Source: an uncultured Lachnospiraceae bacterium
GTDB taxonomy: Bacteria > Bacillota > Clostridia > Lachnospirales > Lachnospiraceae
Assembly (NCBI GenBank): GCA_947176785.1
Contig: CAMWSA010000116.1
Location: 1-9,913, forward strand
Direction: 5' to 3'
Length of the DNA stretch: 9,913 nt
Shown here: piece after piece, positions 6,634-9,913 of the stretch
How positions within the stretch are numbered: the stretch's first letter is position 1
How the letters are laid out: every line of letters begins with the position of its first letter
Translations under genes and position numbers: made by a program
Notes under the pieces: generated by a model
The model's input: the letters and a program-made list of their open reading frames with translations, nothing else
Told to the model about the DNA's origin: nothing
Database searches by the model: none

Positions 6634-7296
6634 TTATGCCGTTTCAAGACCCGCGCCTGCCATTCTCCAAAAAGCGAGTTCCAGCAGACTTGCCTTTTCA
6701 AAAATATGGCTCAGCCTGTCTTTTTTCTCCGCCGACAGGGCCGTATACCTTCTATCCGCAAATTCGCACATGTCCCTGCAGCTTTCATAATATGCATCCT
6801 CCGCATAATCCTGTATCAGATCCCAGTACCTTGAGGGGACCGTTTCCGGCATGGCGGCAATTTTTCTGAAAATATAGCTGTAACTCCACATGCAGGGAAG
6901 AACCGACATGAACATTTCATCCGGGCTGCCTCTTTCCGCCGTGTCCAGCAGGAATTGGATGTACTGCACATTTTCGGGGAGCGGTGCCATGGCTTCTATG
7001 TCCCTGTCCTCCAGCCCGAACTGTTTCAGGTAACACAATCTCACGGCGGACTCTGTATCCGTCACAAACCCCAACGCGGAATAATAGAACTGTATGTCGC
7101 TCAGAGTTGTGGAATGATAAATAAGTTTTCCGTAAATCCGGGCGTAGTTTTTCAGGTATATACTGTCTTGTATGATATACTGCTTAAAATGCCCCAGTGG
7201 CAATGTGCCTGTCTGCAAGCCCCTCACAAAGGGCGTGGCGGCACATTCGTCCCAGATGGGGATATTGGTGGTGAGGATTTCACTTATAAATGACAT
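6634..7296 (-). CDS. tenA: TenA-type thiaminase II / aminopyrimidine aminohydrolase
   Basis: TenA hydrolyses aminomethyl-aminopyrimidine, a breakdown product of thiamin, to HMP, and can also cleave thiamin. The 220-residue protein keeps the active-site set known from Bacillus TenA, almost at the same numbering: D44, Y47, Y112, the nucleophile C135 in LPCMWSY, Y139 and E206 in ASLLELAFW. No signal peptide is seen, so it acts inside the cell on imported pyrimidine. GGAAGGAG lies seven bases upstream of the ATG. It is the first gene of the thiamin operon, under the TPP riboswitch, which fits a salvage role. About 278 bp separate it from the riboswitch terminator, longer than needed. Confidence 0.95.
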   Translation of the reverse strand: MSFISEILTTNIPIWDECAATPFVRGLQTGTLPLGHFKQYIIQDSIYLKNYARIYGKLIYHSTTLSDIQFYYSALGFVTDTESAVRLCYLKQFGLEDRDIEAMAPLPENVQYIQFLLDTAERGSPDEMFMSVLPCMWSYSYIFRKIAAMPETVPSRYWDLIQDYAEDAYYESCRDMCEFADRRYTALSAEKKDRLSHIFEKASLLELAFWRMAGAGLETA

Positions 7297-7569
7297 TTCT
7301 TTCTCCTTCCTGTTATACGGCTTTCCAGGCGACTGCGAAACTCCCTTTCCGGGAACATGCTGTCTGAAATTTCCTCCTGACTTTCTCTTTGCAGGTTACC
7401 CAATGTTTCCCATCCTCCCTGCCGGCACACATGCCTGGTGACCAACGTATGGGCCTCTCTGGCGTCCCCGCATTGATCAGTACATTGTCCGAACAAACGC
7501 TGTTAAGTATTCTGTTTCCGTTCTTGCCACCCTCATATCTGGACAAATGTGTCCGGCTAATAGTATTTT
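7297..7569. other. Long spacer between riboswitch terminator and tenA
   Basis: Over 270 bp hold no gene I can support. On the minus strand a frame from a TTG at 7496 (70 codons) overlaps the start of tenA in another frame, but lacks a ribosome binding site and resembles nothing I know. Small inverted repeats occur, for example GGACA-CATT-TGTCC (about 7540-7553). It may be what remains of a lost first gene, or an untranslated leader. Confidence 0.4.
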
Positions 7570-7574
7570 TACAG

Positions 7575-7611
7575 GAAAAAAAGAGCCTCTTCAAATAGTA
7601 AGAAGCTCTTT
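7575..7611 (-). terminator. Riboswitch-controlled Rho-independent terminator
   Basis: On the minus strand AAAGAGC and CTTC pair with GAAG and GCTCTTT, followed by an unbroken run of T. The hairpin lies 24 nt after the TPP aptamer. Its 5' arm GCTTCTT (7606-7600) can instead pair with GGGAAGC at the end of the aptamer (7643-7637), giving an antiterminator when TPP is absent. Confidence 0.9.
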
Positions 7612-7634
7612 CAGACGCAATGCGGCGTAAGAAA

Positions 7635-7716
7635 TTGCTTCCCTACGCCGGTATTAGCCGACAGGTCCAGAGGTCAGGTCTTAACCTTTTTCAACTTGTT
7701 CAGTTCCCTCGCAAAC
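7635..7716 (-). promoter_or_regulatory. TPP riboswitch aptamer
   Basis: The 3' half is unmistakable on the minus strand: GACCTGT, then CTAATACCGGCGTAGGGAA, matching the conserved pyrophosphate-sensing arm. P1 is TTGC/GCAA at the ends. P2 is GAGG/CCTC (7710-7707 with 7673-7670). AGGT/ACCT forms an extra stem in the pyrimidine arm. The pyrimidine-binding box, normally CTGAGA, reads TTGAAA here (7694-7689), so ligand affinity may be altered. High TPP should favour the terminator at 7575-7611 and switch off tenA-thiD-thiE. Confidence 0.88.
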
Positions 7717-7754
7717 ATGTGTCAGATTCTATTTAATTGTTTTCCTTCTCTGCC

Positions 7755-7786
7755 TGCCGACGGCCAGAGGATGCAGGCCGTCGGCA
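7755..7786 (-). promoter_or_regulatory. Perfect 11-bp hairpin at the 5' end of the thiamin operon transcript
   Basis: TGCCGACGGCC (7755-7765) and GGCCGTCGGCA (7776-7786) pair perfectly around a 10-nt loop. The stem begins about two bases after the predicted transcription start and is not followed by a T-run on either strand. A role in protecting the 5' end of the mRNA is an inference; a bidirectional terminator is less likely. Confidence 0.7.
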
Positions 7787-7794
7787 TATGTAGA

Positions 7795-7823
7795 ATTATA
7801 TGTCGGTTTAATTGGGATGTCAA
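7795..7823 (-). promoter_or_regulatory. Consensus sigma-A promoter of the thiamin operon
   Basis: On the minus strand TTGACA (7823-7818) and TATAAT (7800-7795) are separated by exactly 17 bp, identical to the consensus at all 12 positions. A TTTTTTT run just upstream could act as an UP element. The predicted start is near 7788. Such a strong promoter fits regulation by termination and not by initiation. Confidence 0.93.
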
Positions 7824-7869
7824 GGTTATTACAAAAAAACTATCCTTATGTTTCGTTCCTGAAGTAAAA

Positions 7870-7886
7870 GCCCGGATGTTAAACAT
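7870..7886 (-). terminator. Weak hairpin after the lipoprotein gene, possible terminator
   Basis: GGATGT-TAA-ACATCC forms a 6-bp stem and is followed on the minus strand by GGGCTTTTAC. The T-run is short and displaced, so this is only a possible end for the lipoprotein transcript, alone or with the hairpin at 7903-7932. Confidence 0.3.
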
Positions 7887-7902
7887 CCAAATACGGATTG
7901 GT

Positions 7903-7932
7903 GCAGTATCATGGGCAAAGCCCATGATATGC
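7903..7932 (+). repeat. 30-nt hairpin element, copy D
   Basis: GCAGTATCATGGG pairs with CCCATGATATGC around the loop CAAAG, with a single bulged A near the base. Flanks (ATTGGT before, AGGGAAAGG after) match those of copies A-C. This is the best-paired copy and lies 22 bp beyond the stop of the lipoprotein gene, so it is in that gene's 3' region and not in a plus-strand leader. Confidence 0.85.
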
Positions 7933-7954
7933 AGGGAAAGGTATGCTCCAACAA

Positions 7955-9130
7955 TCAATATAGCACTGAATTTGCAATTTCCAGAACCAAATCCTGTACA
8001 TCCGCAAGCGCGTCTTCAGAAGAACCGGACATATCTTTAATTTCTATCGTTGCCTTAAATAGATGTACGTCCGTAGAGCAGACTACAATATAGGTGTTTC
8101 CCGCATTATAGACCTTGCGGTTTATGCCATTTTCATCTGTTGTATCAAGGATGGGATCCCCATACTCAATATAATCATAAGGGCTGGCATATTGCTGCGC
8201 CAGCATGTTGAAGGATAAACTCATATAGTACTTTTTCCCATTGTCGTTCAGCACACTGTCCACACAGCGGCCTGTTACAAGAATAGCCGGAATCTGTTTA
8301 TAATCAGGTGCCCAAAGCAAAGTCACATTGTGGATATCCGATGTTTGCGTGTTGGGCACATTCTCAAATGAAATCGTCGTCATATTCTCTCTGCCGCTTT
8401 CCTGGATACTCTTTCCGATTTCGAAGCCGGAAAGAGTCTGAGAATCTCTGTCTACATAAACGCTGATGCCATAGTGCATATCCTCTTGGGAGCCGCCGGT
8501 CTGTCCATATTCATAAGTCATATTTCCGGTAATCTCCGCCGCTTTTCCCAGCTTTTCCTCAATGGAAGCATAAGGATCGCCAAATGTCAGGCCACCCGGG
8601 AAATATATCGTACTGTTTTCCGGTTTTCTCCTTATGGAAATCTGCTCGATTAATGGGTTCATATCCTCCACAGTCTCAGGAGCTTCCGTTTTTTTGGTAA
8701 AGCTTAAGCTGTCCAACTGCTCTCCATTATATATCAGATCCAATATCACACTTTCATTTTGCGTAAACAGGAAATCCTTGGATTTTTTGCCATCCTCTAT
8801 TTCATAATCCAGGCCCAAGCCAACCAATTCACTTAAATGAACCGGCAGCTGAATCAGCTTGTCGTCAATCTGAATCAGGCCGCTGTCCCAGGCCGCGTCG
8901 ATAATTTCCTGCTTCGCCTCAAAAGAAACTCCTGTAAAGTCCACGTTCTCCTGGTTGGCGACCTCAACGGATTCATCAGCCGAATCCAACGCAAGCAACG
9001 CATCTTCCCATTCCTTTTCAGTCCAGTTTTCCAAATCTCGCTCTGTTATAGGCTTGTCCGCATCGTTCCCACATGAAGTAAAACTGAAAATTATGCACAA
9101 TGCCATAGCAGATAATATGAACTTCTTCAT
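7955..9130 (-). CDS. Lipoprotein of unknown function
   Basis: The 391-residue protein begins MKKFILSAMALCIIFSFTSC, a signal peptide with a lipobox ending at C20, so it should be exported and lipid-anchored to the outer face of the membrane. An acidic segment follows (ITERDLENWTEKEWEDALLA). A first module starts around IQLPVHLSELVGLGLDYEI; a second contains YFPGGLTFGDPYASIEEKLG and later ISVYVDRDSQTLSGFEIG. This LP...L..G plus GL.FGD....I...LG layout resembles lipoproteins of gut Lachnospiraceae that I know only as uncharacterised. No catalytic motif was seen. I chose the ATG at 9130 because GGGGG lies eight bases upstream and it starts the signal peptide; a frame from 9178 adds residues incompatible with one. 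It is a single gene, divergent from nagB. Confidence 0.85.
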   Translation of the reverse strand: MKKFILSAMALCIIFSFTSCGNDADKPITERDLENWTEKEWEDALLALDSADESVEVANQENVDFTGVSFEAKQEIIDAAWDSGLIQIDDKLIQLPVHLSELVGLGLDYEIEDGKKSKDFLFTQNESVILDLIYNGEQLDSLSFTKKTEAPETVEDMNPLIEQISIRRKPENSTIYFPGGLTFGDPYASIEEKLGKAAEITGNMTYEYGQTGGSQEDMHYGISVYVDRDSQTLSGFEIGKSIQESGRENMTTISFENVPNTQTSDIHNVTLLWAPDYKQIPAILVTGRCVDSVLNDNGKKYYMSLSFNMLAQQYASPYDYIEYGDPILDTTDENGINRKVYNAGNTYIVVCSTDVHLFKATIEIKDMSGSSEDALADVQDLVLEIANSVLY

Positions 9131-9152
9131 AAAATACCCCCTGTTTTTGCTG

Positions 9153-9185
9153 ATTATATCATATACCCCCATTGCCACGCAATAT
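9153..9185 (-). promoter_or_regulatory. Probable promoter of the lipoprotein gene
   Basis: On the minus strand a perfect TATAAT (about 9158-9153) lies 23 bp before the start codon. TTGCGT sits 18 bp further upstream, a poor -35 box. The -10 box and position make it plausible; activity may need an activator. Confidence 0.55.
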
Positions 9186-9238
9186 AAAAGTCATTTGTGC
9201 TTTCTTATTTCTTTATATATGTTTCTTTTATATCTTCG

Positions 9239-9267
9239 TTGAAGGAACGGTTGAGACATGATATAAT
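9239..9267 (+). promoter_or_regulatory. Promoter of the nagB transcript
   Basis: TTGAAG (9239-9244) and TATAAT (9262-9267) are 17 bp apart. Transcription should start near 9274, giving an unusually long leader of about 344 nt before nagB that contains three hairpin elements. Confidence 0.8.
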
Positions 9268-9381
9268 GAATTTACGATCAGACAAAAGGCCGAAAGCTAC
9301 TGCATGATCCGGCAATCTTTCATCAGGCTTTGCCGTACTTGTGGCAGAGCGGAGGTTTGGAAGTTCCCAATACCACTAAAC

Positions 9382-9411
9382 GCAATAGCACGGGTTTGGC
9401 CCGTGTTATGC
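9382..9411 (+). repeat. 30-nt hairpin element, copy A
   Basis: GCAATAGCACGGG pairs with CCCGTGTTATGC around the loop TTTGG, with one bulged A near the base. It is followed by AGGGACTGGGGACAT. It is the first of three copies in the nagB leader. Confidence 0.85.
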
Positions 9412-9430
9412 AGGGACTGGGGACATTTGG

Positions 9431-9550
9431 ATGCTGTACTTTCAATTACTGATTAACGCAATAGTATGGGCACAGCCTGCGTTATGCAGGGAAGGGGAAA
9501 GCGGATTGTTTGTGCCGCCGCTGGCGGAAGGTCTGGAGGTTTGGATATAA
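9431..9550 (+). CDS. Possible 39-residue upstream reading frame in the nagB leader
   Basis: An ATG at 9431 with GGGGA eight bases upstream (the tail of copy A) opens a frame that runs through copy B and stops at 9550, 67 bases before nagB. Copy B is read as NAIVWAQPALCREGES. The peptide resembles no family I know. It could be a leader peptide or simply an accident of the repeat, which stays open in this frame. Read in the same register, copy A gives NAIARVWPVLCR and copy C gives SAMAQVHPVLCR, the latter in frame with nagB. Confidence 0.3.
   Translation: MLYFQLLINAIVWAQPALCREGESGLFVPPLAEGLEVWI
9458..9487 (+). repeat. 30-nt hairpin element, copy B
   Basis: GCAATAGTATGGG pairs with CCTGCGTTATGC around the loop CACAG, using several G-U pairs and one A-C mismatch, with the same bulged A. 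It is preceded by GATTAAC and followed by AGGGAAGGGGAAA. It starts 76 bp after copy A. Confidence 0.8.
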
Positions 9551-9572
9551 AAGCCGCCAAGTACGTATTAGT

Positions 9573-9602
9573 GCAATGGCACAGGTTCATCCTGTACTAT
9601 GC
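9573..9602 (+). repeat. 30-nt hairpin element, copy C, directly before nagB
   Basis: GCAATGGCACAGG pairs with CCTGTACTATGC around the loop TTCAT, with one C-A mismatch and the same bulged A. The following AGAAAAGAGGGAGAC contains the ribosome binding site of nagB and ends at its start codon. It starts 115 bp after copy B. Confidence 0.82.
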
Positions 9603-9617
9603 AGAAAAGAGGGAGAC

Positions 9618-9913
9618 ATGAAAATTTACAAGACAAAGGATTACAATGACATGAGCCGGAAGGCTGCAAATCTTATCTCCGCACAGATTATTATGAAACC
9701 TGACTGCGTGCTGGGCCTTGCCACGGGTTCCACCCCTGTGGGCATTTACCGTCTGCTCGCCCAGTGGCACCAAACGGGGGATCTGGATTTCTCGCTTGTC
9801 ACCACTGTCAACCTGGATGAATATAAGGGGATTTCTCCAGACAATCCGCAGAGTTACCACTATTTCATGGACGAAAACCTGTTTCAGAAGGTGAATATCG
9901 ACAGGCGCAGAAC
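9618..9913 (+). CDS. nagB: Glucosamine-6-phosphate deaminase (partial, runs off right edge)
   Basis: NagB converts glucosamine-6-phosphate to fructose-6-phosphate and ammonia, the last step in using N-acetylglucosamine. The 98 complete codons present begin MKIYKTKDYNDMSRKAANLI and contain the phosphate-binding loop LGLATGSTPVGIYRLL (32-47) and the catalytic region VNLDEYKGISPDNPQSYHYF, with the conserved Asp of NxDEY. Family members are about 240-270 residues, so roughly 150 or more lie outside the window. AGGGAG six bases before the ATG supports the start. Its 5' leader carries three copies of a hairpin element, the last of which provides the ribosome binding site. NagA or a regulator might be expected downstream, which cannot be seen here. 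Confidence 0.95.
   Translation, partial: MKIYKTKDYNDMSRKAANLISAQIIMKPDCVLGLATGSTPVGIYRLLAQWHQTGDLDFSLVTTVNLDEYKGISPDNPQSYHYFMDENLFQKVNIDRRR

Noticed and set aside
7284..7594. Two minus-strand frames of 70 and 93 codons before tenA
   Set aside because: The 93-codon frame starts inside the riboswitch terminator, the 70-codon one uses TTG without a ribosome binding site, and neither resembles a known family.
7903..7932. Copy D as an ordinary terminator of the lipoprotein gene
   Set aside because: On the minus strand the stem is followed by TGCACC with no T-run, and its flanks and bulge match the repeat family instead.
9131..9178. Longer start for the lipoprotein
   Set aside because: It would bury the signal peptide behind 16 residues and lie over the promoter -10 box.
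7903..9602. Hairpin repeats as a CRISPR array
   Set aside because: Only four copies exist, unevenly spaced (one 1.4 kb away), with variable cores and no constant spacer length or cas genes.
9597..9860. 87-codon minus-strand frame opposite nagB
   Set aside because: It is antisense to clear NagB motifs and has no family resemblance.

Overview
The window looks like a chromosomal segment from an anaerobic Gram-positive Firmicute, most likely a Lachnospiraceae / Clostridium cluster XIVa type. The reasons are strong AGGAGG-like ribosome binding sites, near-consensus sigma-A promoters, a TPP riboswitch coupled to a Rho-independent terminator, paired ABC exporter half-transporters and a Lachnospiraceae-style lipoprotein. 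This placement rests on style, not on a marker gene. No rRNA, tRNA, insertion sequence or CRISPR array was seen.

Layout. (1) Positions 1-3775, minus strand: two ABC exporter subunits in tandem, each with its own membrane and (seen or expected) ATPase domain. The upstream gene (1444-3456) is complete; the downstream one (start 1268) runs off the left edge before its ATPase domain. Both carry tandem peptide repeats in the linker between the membrane and ATPase domains. They are preceded by a long, AT-richer leader ending in a Rho-independent terminator 49 bases before the first start codon. (2) 4076-4947, minus strand: an intact GNAT acetyltransferase preceded by the broken remains of another. 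(3) 5130-7823, minus strand: a thiamin salvage operon tenA-thiD-thiE, driven by an exactly consensus promoter and controlled by a TPP riboswitch with terminator. TenA releases the pyrimidine HMP from degraded thiamin, ThiD phosphorylates it to HMP-PP, and ThiE joins it to thiazole phosphate; the thiazole must come from genes outside the window. (4) 7955-9130, minus strand: a lipoprotein of unknown function. (5) 9239-9913, plus strand: a promoter, a leader of about 340 bases and the first 98 codons of nagB (glucosamine-6-phosphate deaminase).

The most unusual content is non-coding. A 30-nt hairpin element occurs four times (7903, 9382, 9458, 9573) with the same bulge, constant stem base and compensatory changes in the upper stem. 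Three copies lie in the nagB leader. A likely diverged relative precedes the second ABC gene. In the nagB-proximal copy and in that relative, the conserved purine-rich tail is the gene's ribosome binding site, with the start codon exactly 15 nt beyond TATGC. The ABC exporter leader can also fold into several adjacent helices enclosed by a 10-bp long-range pairing that is mutually exclusive with the terminator.
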